Part shown: positions 18,905-28,693 of the stretch, one piece after another | How positions within the stretch are numbered: position 1 is the first letter of the stretch | How the letters are laid out: each line of letters begins with the position of its first letter | The notes under the pieces: generated by a model | What the model was told of the DNA's origin: nothing | The model's input: the letters and a program-made list of their open reading frames with translations, nothing else | Databases searched by the model: none | NCBI GenBank assembly: GCA_026874595.1 | Contig: JAPPUL010000081.1 | Coordinates: 386,501 to 450,500, forward strand | Direction of reading: 5' to 3' | Origin: Sipunculus nudus | Lineage: Eukaryota > Annelida > Sipuncula > Golfingiida > Sipunculidae | DNA: 64,000 bases | Translations under genes and position numbers: made by a program

Positions 18905-19117
18905 TTTGGGGGTGTTCTGGTTTCGGGTCTTGCTGTTGGTGCTTGCACACCACCAGTTGGAAATTGCCTGAATGCTTGTGCCGCGATAGCACGAATGGAT
19001 ATCGGCAAGATATTCCTTCGAACCGCACCATTTCTTTTGGCTAATGTTACGGTGCTTTTTTTGATATGCCTGTTCCCGGATTTGGTAATGTGGATACCAA
19101 ATTCATTTCTAAAATAA
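18905..19117 (+). pseudogene. 3' fragment of a TRAP transporter dctM gene
   Basis: From FGGVLVSG to the stop, the 70 codons match the last part of DctM proteins of the roseobacter type: VGACTPPVGNCLNACAAIARM, then a membrane segment and the terminal PDLVMWIPNSFLK. The remaining five-sixths of the gene is missing. The sharp start at 18905 marks a recombination or deletion breakpoint. This fragment differs in composition and sequence from the complete dctM at 9905-11206. Confidence 0.8.
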
Positions 19118-19218
19118 AACAATAATTAATAGGGTTTTAAAATGGATAGATTGAAAGTTGGATTGATCCGATATTGAAAATTGCTATCGAAACTCGTGTC
19201 CCGTGTCCAGAGCGGGTT

Positions 19219-20025
19219 TCAGATTTTTTCAGATTGCCCCTGGGCACTTGCCGCAGAACTGATCGCCGGTTGAATACTGGCGGGACCGACTGACACAGAT
19301 GAAGCAGATGCTCCAGCAGCACCCTGAAATCTAACCGCGAGTCCAGCAGCTTCACAAAGTGCCATACCTGCAGCAATGTCCCAAAAGCCAACATGCGCCT
19401 CGGCATACCCTGCAAGTTCACCCGACGCGGATAATGCGAGAGATGTCGCGCACGATCCTAGGGCAACAGGTGTAAGACCACTCTTTGCCAAAACGGATTC
19501 AATCTCAACGCAGAGAGACTTTGGCCAAAATTCATTGCAACCGATACCAAATACCAATGGTTTGGCCCCATGATTGGAAGGCGATTTCCCGATTTCGGCA
19601 ATTGGATGATCTTTACCTCCAATCAGTGTTCGTCCCAACATGGGAATTGCGACACCTCCCAATACCGGATGACCGTTCAATACGTACACAATTCAGATAG
19701 CCCATAAGGGCACTCCCGACAGAAAGTTGCTGGTCCCATCAATAGGATCGACCAGCCAATAGGTTTCGCCAACATCACCACCAAGTTCCTCTCCAACAAC
19801 CGCATCGTCAGGACAAACTCTGCCCAGTTCTTGTCGAATATACTTCTCGATGGCACGGTCAGCTTCGGTTACAAAGTCCATTGCGGACTTTTGTTCCAGG
19901 ACTAGCGTGTTCCGCTTGCGGAAGTATGCCAAAGCCGTCTGTTCAACGCAGACAAGATCAGTTTGCAGCATGACGTAGCAGTTAACATCATGAGACTGGC
20001 GATCCTTGAGTTGAGTCTCCATCAC
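19219..20025 (-). pseudogene. Inositol-monophosphatase-family protein, interrupted by an in-frame TGA
   Basis: The family hydrolyses phosphomonoesters such as inositol 1-phosphate with Mg2+. The 5' half has the metal-site motifs GEELGGD and DPIDGTSNFLSG (about residues 75-105) after a DFVTEADRAIEKYI segment. Reading in the same frame meets TGA at about 19693 (LWAI-stop-IVYVLNG), and the second half follows with the terminal motif GFWDIAAGMAL. One stop is the only visible lesion. The start overlaps the preceding phosphodiesterase by 4 bp (20022-20025), so the two are coupled. Relatives also act on histidinol phosphate or PAP, so the substrate is inferred. Confidence 0.75.
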
Positions 20026-20993
20026 CGGCCTGCCCTTCTGAATCCGTTTTCGCGTAGCCAGCCAAGGACAAATTCTGACTCATCCGATTGAATCACTGTC
20101 GCACCATGGGCAATCCAGAATGAATAGACACTATCGGGCACCACTTTTCCCAATTGACGATTCCGCCCGCCATTCCACTGCGTTCCAGGGATTGCCTGAT
20201 CAACGTAAAGAGTGTTTATGAAACGGCGGATATTGTTGGCATCGGCAATACACCGCGCCTCAAGCGAAAACAACGCCCCCCCATCTGGAGTAAGCCCCAG
20301 TTTGTCAAGGGCCGGGAACCCCTTGGGGCTGGGCGGGCATTCGACAAGGCATTCCACACAGGAGATGGGCAGATCTTCACAGACCTGTCGGAACGTTTTG
20401 ATCCCATCGATTTGATCAATCAAAATCGGGATATAGTCCACTGGATCCTGTGTGGCCACAAGAATGTCGGCCACCTTCGATATCTCGGCTGCCCCACGAA
20501 AGTTTGTTTTGACGCTAACCTGTTCAAAAACTCCGGACTTGCGAGCAATCTCGGACACGATCGGGACAGCATTAAGACCGGTTTTGCATTCGACATTGAT
20601 CATCATCTCATCGCCTAGGGCGATGAAAATCTCCTCAAGTGTTGGCAAGACCGCATCAAAGGCATCCCCTGTTCCGGGGTGGATCAGTTTTAGTCCGCAC
20701 AAGTCGTTGTAGCACTGCGCTGCGACGGGTCCGCTGCCCTGCGTTGTCCGGTCGAGTGTTTCATCATGCAAGACAACAGCTGTGCCCTCGGCAGTGAAGT
20801 GCATATCCACCTCGACCATGTCACACCCCAATTTGCGGGCGCGTTTGACCGCGGACACGAAGTTCTCAGCCTCAATGACATGATTGTCCTTGATAAATGC
20901 GCCGCGGTGCGCGGTGACAAAAACCTCGCCTGCTGTGCTCGCCGCAGGGCTCCTGAAACGCTCCGAAATCGTTGTGTCAGCTCTTTTTTGCAT
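20022..20993 (-). CDS. Glycerophosphodiester phosphodiesterase
   Basis: The 323-residue cytosolic GDPD (UgpQ-like, no signal peptide) hydrolyses glycerophosphodiesters to an alcohol and glycerol 3-phosphate, or an alcohol phosphate and glycerol. Catalytic landmarks are intact: TAHRGAF (first His-Arg-Gly), MVEVDMHFTAEG (metal-binding Glu/Asp), VLHDETLDRTTQGSG (second His), VECKTGLN and a TIM-barrel length. It is the only unbroken frame of the block from 19.2 to 26.1 kb. It begins 12 bp after the permease gene and is coupled to the inositol-phosphatase-like gene. Confidence 0.86.
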   Translation of the reverse strand: MQKRADTTISERFRSPAASTAGEVFVTAHRGAFIKDNHVIEAENFVSAVKRARKLGCDMVEVDMHFTAEGTAVVLHDETLDRTTQGSGPVAAQCYNDLCGLKLIHPGTGDAFDAVLPTLEEIFIALGDEMMINVECKTGLNAVPIVSEIARKSGVFEQVSVKTNFRGAAEISKVADILVATQDPVDYIPILIDQIDGIKTFRQVCEDLPISCVECLVECPPSPKGFPALDKLGLTPDGGALFSLEARCIADANNIRRFINTLYVDQAIPGTQWNGGRNRQLGKVVPDSVYSFWIAHGATVIQSDESEFVLGWLRENGFRRAGR

Positions 20994-21005
20994 TTGTGTG
21001 AGGCC

Positions 21006-22695
21006 TCAGCGGTTATTGGTTCGACCAAGACCGTAACGATCGGCGATGGAAATGATGAAATAAGAGAACACCATAATCAGCGTCATATAGACGAGGTTGA
21101 TCGCCGCCTGCTCGGGGTTGGTCGAAAAGGAACCTTCGAACAAGGCAATCGACAATGGTTTGTTATTGACGTTAAACAGGAAAGCAGACATCGAATACTC
21201 GCTCAGGATCGAGTTGATGTTCATCTCAGCAACCAATATTATGACAGGTATGATGGCCGGCAATGTCACCCGAATAAATCGGTAAAACGGTGGGGTGCCA
21301 AGCGCTCGTGCTGCTTCGATCTGGAAGGGGTCAAGCGAATAAAAAGCCGCCCTCAGAAAGCGGATCATGAGTGGAATGACGACAATTGCGTAACCAATCG
21401 GCAAAATCCAGTAACTGCCCAGCAACGTGTCATTGCCTATCAAAAGACTCGGTGTAGAAAATGCGGTGATCAAACCGATTGCGATGGAGGGGGCAGGAAG
21501 CACCCACGGCAACATAAAAGTTAAGTCGAGACCGGTGGTGAAGTTATTTTTATGTTTGTTCGCAAGGATTACTACGAACAGGCTTACCGAAAGTCCCATT
21601 GCAACTGCACGCGCCCATCAGGAGGCTGTTCTTTAGAGGTGTTAGGACCTCTCCGCCCGAGAAAACTTCGATGTAGTTCTTCAAGCTGAGAGTGGAAGGG
21701 ACAACCTCTGAGATGATCGATTTCGCAGGTGCAAATGAAAACAGCACGACCAGAGAAACCGGAAAGAGTTGCAGGAATGCGATCCCGTAGGCACAAGCGT
21801 GAACAATCAGATTGACGGGAGGAGGCAATTCGATTTTCTGGATCGGTACGGGCGTTTTGGATCCTCCGCTATAGCTGCCTTTCCTCTCGATCCGTTGCAT
21901 GATCAAAATACATATGATCACGGCAAGCCCAAGTGCAATGGAAAGCATCCCGGCCATATCCGGTCGGCGCAGGCTGTTTAGCGTCAGGATCAATTCGGTG
22001 ACCATGTCGAACCGCCGTCCACCAACGACCGCAGGAATAGCAAAGGAACCCAATGATTTGTACGCTACAAGCAAGGGTATCGCGAATATCGTCGGCAGAA
22101 GCAACGGAAGCACCACGCTTACAAAGACACACAGGTTGCTTGCTCCCAGACTGCGTGCGACCTCAATCACAGAATAGTCCACACGCCTGAAGGTCGCACC
22201 CAAGAACAGATAATGAAAACTCCTCAGCAAGAAAGCATGTGCAAAAACGACAGCGAATATTCCGCTAAACCAGTCATTCGGCAATGCAGGAAAGACTGAT
22301 TGAATCAAGCAAGTTACAACTCCAGTTTGACCATAGGTAAAGTTGTAACCGGTCGCTGCGACGACTGAGACGAACACCAAGGGCATTGCATAAGCGACTT
22401 TCAGGATACATGCTCCCTTCACAGACACATACTCTAGCGCTGCTACTTTAAATATCCCGACAACATTCACTGTGATAATGCTTAGTACGGTGATAATGAC
22501 GGTGTTTACGATCGCACTGCGTACCCGGTTGGATTTGGCCAAATCGACCGCAGAGCCGATGCTTAGTCCGCCATCCGATACGAAAGCTTGGGTCAGGACC
22601 GAATAAATCGGCGCATAGACGAAACTCACGGCGACCCAGAGAACGAGGGCGATACCGATGTAATAAAGTCCAGATTGTAGGCGGAAAGTGGACAT
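21006..22695 (-). pseudogene. Double-length ABC transporter permease (Fe3+/AfuB-like type), frameshifted
   Basis: Two halves lie in different frames: 22695 to about 21610 encodes the first membrane domain and start of the second (EVARSLGASNLCVFVSVVLP is the EAA loop), and about 21600 to 21006 encodes the rest (EAARALGTPPFYRFIRVTLP is the second EAA loop). The join at about 21608 needs a one-base correction within ATGGGCGCG-T-GCAG. Together they form the fused two-domain permease usual for ferric-ion/2-aminoethylphosphonate-like importers. The frame is otherwise clean, so the lesion may be recent or a base-call error. The next gene follows after 12 bp. Confidence 0.8.
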
Positions 22696-22700
22696 ATTAA

Positions 22701-23697
22701 TTACTCCTCGGATTCTTTGAAGATACGGATCTTTTCACGGGGCATCTGAAGATGGACAGTCTAACCAAGTGAAAGGCCGTACAAGGCATCCGCACCTTTG
22801 ACTAAGACATTGATGGGCTCACTTTGATAGGTGACTTCAATAGAGCTCATCGGACCAAGAAAATCTATGTCGGTAATTGCGCCGTGATGTCTCCGGTATC
22901 CGCGAGCCTCACTTCCTCGAGTCGAATGTAGGCCAAGGCGTCGGATGCAAGACCCAAGGCAGATCGTGTGTTCAACCCAATCTTGTTGGAAGCGCCAATA
23001 AACTCACAAACAAAGGGCGTCTCCGGTTCTCAATACAGCTCTGCGGATGGCCAATCTGATCTGCTCTCCCCTTGTTGAAAACCAGCAACCGATCCGACAT
23101 GGATAGAGCCTCGTCCTGATCGTGGGTGACGAACACGGCAGTAAAATCCAGTTCATGCTGCAGGCGCTTGATCTCTTTACGCATATCATCCCGAACTCGC
23201 GCATCCAGATTCGACAAGAGTTCATCAAACAAGAGCACCTGTGTGCCCATGACGAGTGAGCGGACTATCGCAACGCGCTGTTGCTGCCCCCCTGACAACG
23301 CTTCGGGCTTTTTATCGCGATGTTCGGCGATGCTCGTGGCCTCGAGAATCCTTTCGACGCTTGTCTTGATTTCGCTGGATTTTTCTTGGCCACCTTCAGG
23401 CCAAAAGCCACGTTTTCGCCGGCCGTCATGTGAGGAAAAAGAGCATAATTCTGGAAGACAATACCAACATCCCGTTGCTTCGCGAGTTGATTGCTAATGT
23501 CTTCTCCATCAAGAAGAATCCTGCCTGCCGTCGCATTCACGAAGCCTGCAATTGCACAAAGGGCCGTTGTCTTGCCACAACCGGATGATCCAAGAAGTGT
23601 GAAGAAATTCACCTCGTTCAATGTTGACTGACAAGCTGCGTACGACCTCTAGATCACCATAGCAAATCTGAAGGTTTTGAATCGATATCATCGACAT
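22701..23697 (-). pseudogene. ABC transporter ATPase, multiple frameshifts and a stop
   Basis: The ATPase of the importer starts at ATG 23697 behind AAAGGAG. It can be followed only by changing frame at least four times (about 23615, 23380, 23035 and 22890). Recognisable pieces are Walker [10 protein letters not shown], the Q-loop [20 protein letters not shown], Walker B LLFDELLSNLD, VFVTHDQDEAL and a TOBE-like tail ending RIFKESEE. An in-frame TAG at 22761-22763 interrupts the tail (LSLG-stop-TVHLQMPRE), where CAG would be expected. The signature Walker B proline (DEP) is Leu here. This is the most damaged gene of the operon. Confidence 0.85.
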
Positions 23698-23771
23698 TGT
23701 GATCTCCTTTATTGAAAGGGCCGACCGCATCGGGAGGAATGTGGACAACCCCATCCTAACAGCTGCAGTCG

Positions 23772-24786
23772 TTATTTGATTTCAAGTTCGATGCGCTGCA
23801 TCCAGGCGTCGATCTTTGGAGCTACGGCATCCCAATCAATGTCCTGCGGCGACACTCGCCTCGCATTCGCTCGAACTTCTTCCGGTGCGCTCGCGATAGA
23901 ATCAGGATGGACCGGCGTCCGGCCGAACTTTTCTGCATAAGCGATCATGAATTCTGGCGATCCGAACCAATCCACAAACGCTTTGAACTCGTCCAACTGA
24001 TCGGTTCCTGCTATGATCGCAATGCCTTCGGAGATGAAAGGCGTCCCGCCTTCGGTGTCGACCATCTCTGCAGTGTAGCAAACGCTATCGGCTAACTGGC
24101 CCACGCCGCCAAACCAGTTCAAATCAATCACGGCGTCACAGTTTATAAATGCCGCTGTCTTGCCCGCACTGCCATCCACGACAATCGCGTTGTCGTAGAA
24201 GTCTTGCATAAACTCCCAACCTTCATCCGAGATATTGCCCTCTTCGTCGACAAAACAGACAAGAATGCCAACCAAATAGGACTTGGTTGTTTGCCATTCA
24301 GTCAATCCAACGACATACTTGCCGGAATATTTAGGTTTAGTGAGGGCCAGCCAACTGGTTGGTGCTTCTTCCGCGCTCATAGCGTCGGCGTTATATACCA
24401 GAACGATTGGCGTTTGCCAAAACTTGTAGACCATATTGTAGGCATCGTCGCGATAGACTTCCAGTAGACCTTCCGCCCAGAACGGTTCATATGCTTGGAA
24501 TAGGCCTTCGGTTTTCAGTGTTGCCATGGCCGCATCAATAAGACCGAAAACAACAACTGCCTGTGGGTTGGTCTTTTCTGCGAGAATGCGATCAAAAAGC
24601 TCGCTCCCGCCGGCCGAAAGCACTTCAATGTCATGGCCAGCTGCTTTTGCCTGATCCGCGACCCAGGTGACACGCTCTTCCCCTTGCGGGGTATAAAGCT
24701 GTGATCGGGTCCGCATATGCTGCTGTCGTAGCAACGGTTGCGACAGTAGCTGAGAGCAGCAAACTCTTTAGATTGGCGATGGTCAT
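23772..24786 (-). pseudogene. ABC transporter substrate-binding protein, one frameshift near the N-terminus
   Basis: A periplasmic binding protein of the Fe3+/AfuA-like extracellular type 1/6 group starts at ATG 24786 with a signal peptide ending TAAYA-DPI. A one-base loss at about 24700 moves the frame before TPQGEERVTWVADQAK, after which about 310 residues are open (LSAGGSELFDRI, EVYRDDAYNMVYKFWQTP, DLNWFGGVGQLADS). It is the first gene of the leftward operon SBP-ATPase-permease-GDPD-phosphatase, so the ligand is plausibly an organophosphate diester rather than iron (inference from the operon). Confidence 0.8.
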
Positions 24787-24938
24787 TTTTTGAGACGCCT
24801 TTGATTTTTTCACGTTTAGGGACGGTGTTCGTGCCGTGCATATGCCTATCTGATTAGAAAATATCAAATAAATTACTTTCTGTAAAGTAATATATTTATG
24901 GCATACTACCGAAACCAGAAGCAACGCAGGCTAATCGT
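24787..24938. promoter_or_regulatory. Divergent promoter region of the ABC/GDPD operon and ROK regulator
   Basis: The 152-bp interval separates the divergent transporter operon and regulator, so both promoters and the operator should lie here. It is noticeably more AT-rich than the genes on either side. The segment near 24850-24900 contains repeated TA-rich steps suitable for -10 elements, but I cannot single out an operator. Confidence 0.45.
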
Positions 24939-26058
24939 ATGAAATTTAGTGAAAAACCATTATCCTTGAATGAACGTCGCTTGGTCGAGCTGGTCTAGCG
25001 CAATGGTGCAATTGCACGAATCGACTTGACGGAAGTAACAGATATGACTGGTGCAAGTGTCTGGCGCCTCACTGCCGGACTAGAAGATCTGGGCCTTTTC
25101 AAGCAAACGACAGACAGATCTGGAGCTTGCGGCCAACCAAAGAAGCTTCTGTCTATCCAAAAGACAAAGTTCCGATCTGTGGGTATCTATCTCTATCTTG
25201 ATCGCATGGTCGGCGTATTGATCGACTTTGCGGGAAAGGTATTGGGACAATCAAGCCTGACTGTTTCGGACAGAACGCTTGAAGGCATATTACATGCGGC
25301 CCATAGCCTGGCGACAAGCTTGGTCTCCGACACCAACACAAATAGAAGCAACTTCCTTGGTATCGGCATCTCGGTTCCCGGAAACTTCGGTGCTTACGGG
25401 AACCTTCTTAAAGCGCATGAGGCATTCAATGAACTGAGAACTATGAATTTCCGCAAGGCGGCGTGATTGTAGAGGATCAGGCAATCCGAATTGAAAATGA
25501 TGGTACGGCGACAGCTCTGGGGGAATATTGGTTTGGGCGCCTTGAGATGTGCAACCCTCTCTTCCTCATTCACATTGGCTACGGGCTCGGCGGCGGCACC
25601 GTTCTTGGTGCCGACCTTTCCGTGAGATGAACGAAAACGCCTGCCTGCCGGGTTCGCTGTTTCCCTACAAATATCCCCGCGCAACTCTCCAAGACCTTCA
25701 AGACGAATTGCTCCAACACGGCCTTGAAATTTCGGATGTCCGCAAGAGTGCACCTGAGGTACAACTTGGCAACGTGGTTGTGTCCGCATGGATACATTGG
25801 GCGGCTGAACAGATGCGGTTCGCAGCACAAGTCATCAGTGGAATGTTCGATCTAGAGATGATTGTGATCGGCGGCGCACCTCCAATGCCAATAACTGAGA
25901 GATTGGTGGAAGCCATCAATGAAAAGACAATTCCTGCCCCGTCACGCGCTCTGCAAGCGGCACCGGTCGTCGCAACGCGATTGGGTGGTGAATTGAACAG
26001 GCCCATCGGCTCCGCATCCATCCCGTTTTTCAGCTCGTTCTTTCCCGCTTCTCAATAG
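24939..26058 (+). pseudogene. ROK-family transcriptional regulator (XylR/NagC-like), decayed
   Basis: An N-terminal winged helix (NERRLVELV, then RNGAIARIDLTEVTDMTGASV) and a C-terminal ROK sugar-kinase fold (FLGIGISVPGN, IENDGTATALGEYWFG, HIGYGLGGGTVLGAD) identify the family. A TAG at 24996-24998 (codon 20) stands where the family usually has Gln, and frame changes occur at about 25460 and 25600. The tail, beginning REMNENACLPGSLFPY, is open to 26058. It is divergent from the transporter operon and was presumably its local repressor, responding to a sugar or polyol (inference). Confidence 0.8.
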
Positions 26059-26659
26059 AGCGTGGCAGCGCTTACCTGAACGGTCGTGCATAGAAATCTA
26101 GCGGAGGCAAGAAAGCCATATGATCGTAGAAACAATCGACATTCGGGCTCAATCTCCGAACGCTGCATTATACCTTTGGAGGCGGTGAGGTATATTTAGC
26201 TCGACTAAACGGATAGAGCGTAATCTTTTTCTATCCAATGACTGGTCGGCCAGACACACCATTGCCGGAGGGATGGGACAGTATTCCTGGAGCAAGGAGT
26301 TGCAGCCCTGAATCCTGTTCATTTCGCAATCTCTCACAAGAGCCTGCCAGCAGTGGTGTGTCTGCCATTTATGGGATTTCAACACAGAGTACTGAGTACC
26401 AACTTGAAGCAGCTACTCGTCTACATCTGTCATTTGGATTGTTATCAGATGCGGAATTGCACCTGACAAGCCCTCTTCAACTGCCAACAATGGAAGTTTC
26501 TGAAATGACTTTAATAAGAAGGTTGACGTTGATTCTACACAACTCCAAAAGCGAACACGTATTCTACCCAGTATTCCCGCCTGATAAGGAATTCCGCTGA
26601 TGTGTTAAGATTCATGAAAAATCCTCGATAATACTCGGCAGTGCGGCAGATTCTCGCCA
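26059..26659. other. About 600 bp without a recognisable gene
   Basis: A GGAGG-like site and ATG at about 26120 open a short frame (MIVETIDIRAQSP) that stops after some 20 codons, suggesting a truncated gene following the ROK regulator. A 120-codon plus frame at 26238-26600 shows no family features. Composition falls from GC-rich to AT-rich across the interval, marking the edge of the third block. Confidence 0.4.
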
Positions 26660-26935
26660 TGATGTCCGTATACCTTCACGATGTAGGCTATTCATCATTT
26701 GTCGTGAACCATAAAAAGGATATTTCATAAATAGCTCATCTTTACGTTCTATGATTTTAAGGGTCTAAGACATTACAGCTTTTGATTGATAGTAAAAACT
26801 GCTACGAGAGATATTTAATAGCTTATACTGTTGTATCAGGCTCAAATGCGGAGTGTCATGACGAATCATTTTCTTGCGATCTAAGCGTCGAAGCGTTTGA
26901 ACCCTTGTTCCAAAAAATCTTTTCAACCGTTAACT
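26660..26935 (-). pseudogene. IS3-family transposase OrfB, N-terminal remnant
   Basis: Read on the minus strand, the sequence gives LDRKKMIRHDTPHLS, then YKLLNISRSSFYYQ, an in-frame TAG (26765-26767), and FMKYPFYGSRQMMNSLHREG. This order is diagnostic of OrfB of IS3-family elements (DRK-MI---HP-LS, LL-ISRSSFYY, -FYGSR-M). The catalytic DDE domain is missing and the frame diverges after HREG. It sits between the decayed ABC block and the glp operon, and could have mediated their joining. Confidence 0.78.
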
Positions 26936-27071
26936 AGCCAATTTTTTGGGACCATCTCACATTTTAAAGACGTGGCAATAGAAAGCTTTCAGTGGGACTG
27001 AACAATTACCCCTTAACCATTATTAATGGGTTTATTGTCTTGTGACCTTTAGGACGTTGTCCCCGATTCCA

Positions 27072-28568
27072 TCATCCTAAAGGATTGATAAGGGAGGTAA
27101 CGGCGTTAAGCCAGCCCTGATATTTATTCTGCCGTTCCTGTGTTGTCATTTGTGGTCTGAAGCGTTTTTTCAATGTCCAGTTTTCTGAAAACTGGTCTGG
27201 ATTCGGATAAAAGCCAGCTTTCAGGCCTGCAAGATAAGCGGCACCCAGAATGGTTGTTTCTGAATTTTCCGGACAATCAACATCGACCCCTAAAATATCA
27301 GATAAAAACTGCATCATCCAGTCTGAAGCGGTCATTCCACCATCAACCCTTAAAATAGTGTTATTGGCTTGTTCCTGCCAATCCTGATGCATGACTTCCA
27401 AAAGGTCTTTTGTCTGATATCCAACGCTTTCGAGGGCCGCTTTGGCAAATTCACAGGCGCCTGTACCACGGGTCAAACCAAAAATGGCTCCTCTGACATT
27501 TGTATCCCAGTATGGCGCCCCCAAACCTGAAAAAGCAGGAACAAGATAAATATGTTGTTCCGGGTCTGCCTTTTCGGCAAGTTTTTCAGCTTCTGAAGCT
27601 TCTTTGATAAGGCCCATTTCATCCCGTAACCATTGTACAGCGGCCCCGGCAATAAAAATGGACCCTTCAAGGCCGTAGACAACCTCTCCATCCAGTTGGT
27701 AAGCAATGGTTGTTAACAATCGGTGTTCAGATACAACGGCTTTTTTCCCGGTGTTTAAAATGGCAAAACAGCCCGTTCCATAAGTTGATTTCAACATGCC
27801 CGGCTGAAAACAGGCCTGCCCGATTAATGCCGATTGCTGATCCCCTGCGACCCCCAGTAAGGGAATGTCACTTCCAAAAAAATCTTTGTGGATTATGCCG
27901 AAATCATCGGCTGAGTTTTTAACGTCGGGCAAGATGCTTTCAGGAATTTCGAACAGCTTTAACAGGTCTTCATCCCATTTATGATGATGAATATTATACA
28001 TCAAACTACGGGAGGCATTTGTCGCATCGGTCACATGTGACGCCCTTTTGGTTAATTTCCAGATCAGCCAACAATCAATCGTACCAAACAGAAGATCACC
28101 CGCTTTTGCTTTTTCCATTGCACCATCAATTTTGTCTAAAAGCCATTTGATTTTTGTTGCTGCAAAATAAGGGTCCAGCAACAACCCAGTTTTTCCAGAT
28201 AGCCATTTTTCAATATTTTCGGCTTTCAGTTGATCACAATAGTCAGCCGTTCGCCGGTCCTGCCACACAATTGCATTATAAATAGCATCCCCGGTATGGC
28301 GGTCCCAGACGATCGTTGTTTCCCGCTGGTTTGTAATTCCGGCGGCCAGAATGTCACGGGCGGAAATACCGGCACGGTCAAGCGCCTGTCGGGTGGTTGT
28401 CAGAACAGATGATAAAAGATCATCCGGCTTATGTTCCACCCAGCCGGATTTGGGATAATATTGTAGAAATTCCTGCTGGCTTGCCCCGATGATACGAAAA
28501 TTCTGATCAAAAATAACCGCCCGGCTTGATGTTGTTCCCTGATCAATTGCAAGAATATAATTTGCCAT
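27072..28568 (-). CDS. glpK: Glycerol kinase
   Basis: The complete 498-residue FGGY-family kinase phosphorylates glycerol to glycerol 3-phosphate with ATP. Markers are the N-terminal [26 protein letters not shown], the substrate-binding IVWQDRRT, the [11 protein letters not shown] segment, TYGTGCF and the C-terminal [14 protein letters not shown]. It is the last gene of the leftward glp operon, 125 bp after glpV. In rhizobial glp operons kinase is likewise the last gene. The reading frame is clean. Confidence 0.95.
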   Translation of the reverse strand: MANYILAIDQGTTSSRAVIFDQNFRIIGASQQEFLQYYPKSGWVEHKPDDLLSSVLTTTRQALDRAGISARDILAAGITNQRETTIVWDRHTGDAIYNAIVWQDRRTADYCDQLKAENIEKWLSGKTGLLLDPYFAATKIKWLLDKIDGAMEKAKAGDLLFGTIDCWLIWKLTKRASHVTDATNASRSLMYNIHHHKWDEDLLKLFEIPESILPDVKNSADDFGIIHKDFFGSDIPLLGVAGDQQSALIGQACFQPGMLKSTYGTGCFAILNTGKKAVVSEHRLLTTIAYQLDGEVVYGLEGSIFIAGAAVQWLRDEMGLIKEASEAEKLAEKADPEQHIYLVPAFSGLGAPYWDTNVRGAIFGLTRGTGACEFAKAALESVGYQTKDLLEVMHQDWQEQANNTILRVDGGMTASDWMMQFLSDILGVDVDCPENSETTILGAAYLAGLKAGFYPNPDQFSENWTLKKRFRPQMTTQERQNKYQGWLNAVTSLINPLG

Positions 28569-28693
28569 TCTTTTCCTTCTTATTTTATAAGGGCTTCTTT
28601 AAAGGTCCTAGTTTAACGATATATAACTTCCCAAAAAACTATTCCCGAAAATTTAAAATTAACGGGAATAGTCAGCTTAAAATAAATCAGGCC

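Noticed and set aside
19690-19695. Selenocysteine codon in the inositol-phosphatase-like gene
   Set aside because: The position is not a Cys in the family and no SECIS-like hairpin is evident after it; neighbouring genes are also broken.
20766-21524. 252-codon plus-strand frame
   Set aside because: It lies antisense to the phosphodiesterase and permease genes, whose motifs are clear; the open frame is a by-product of GC-rich codon usage.
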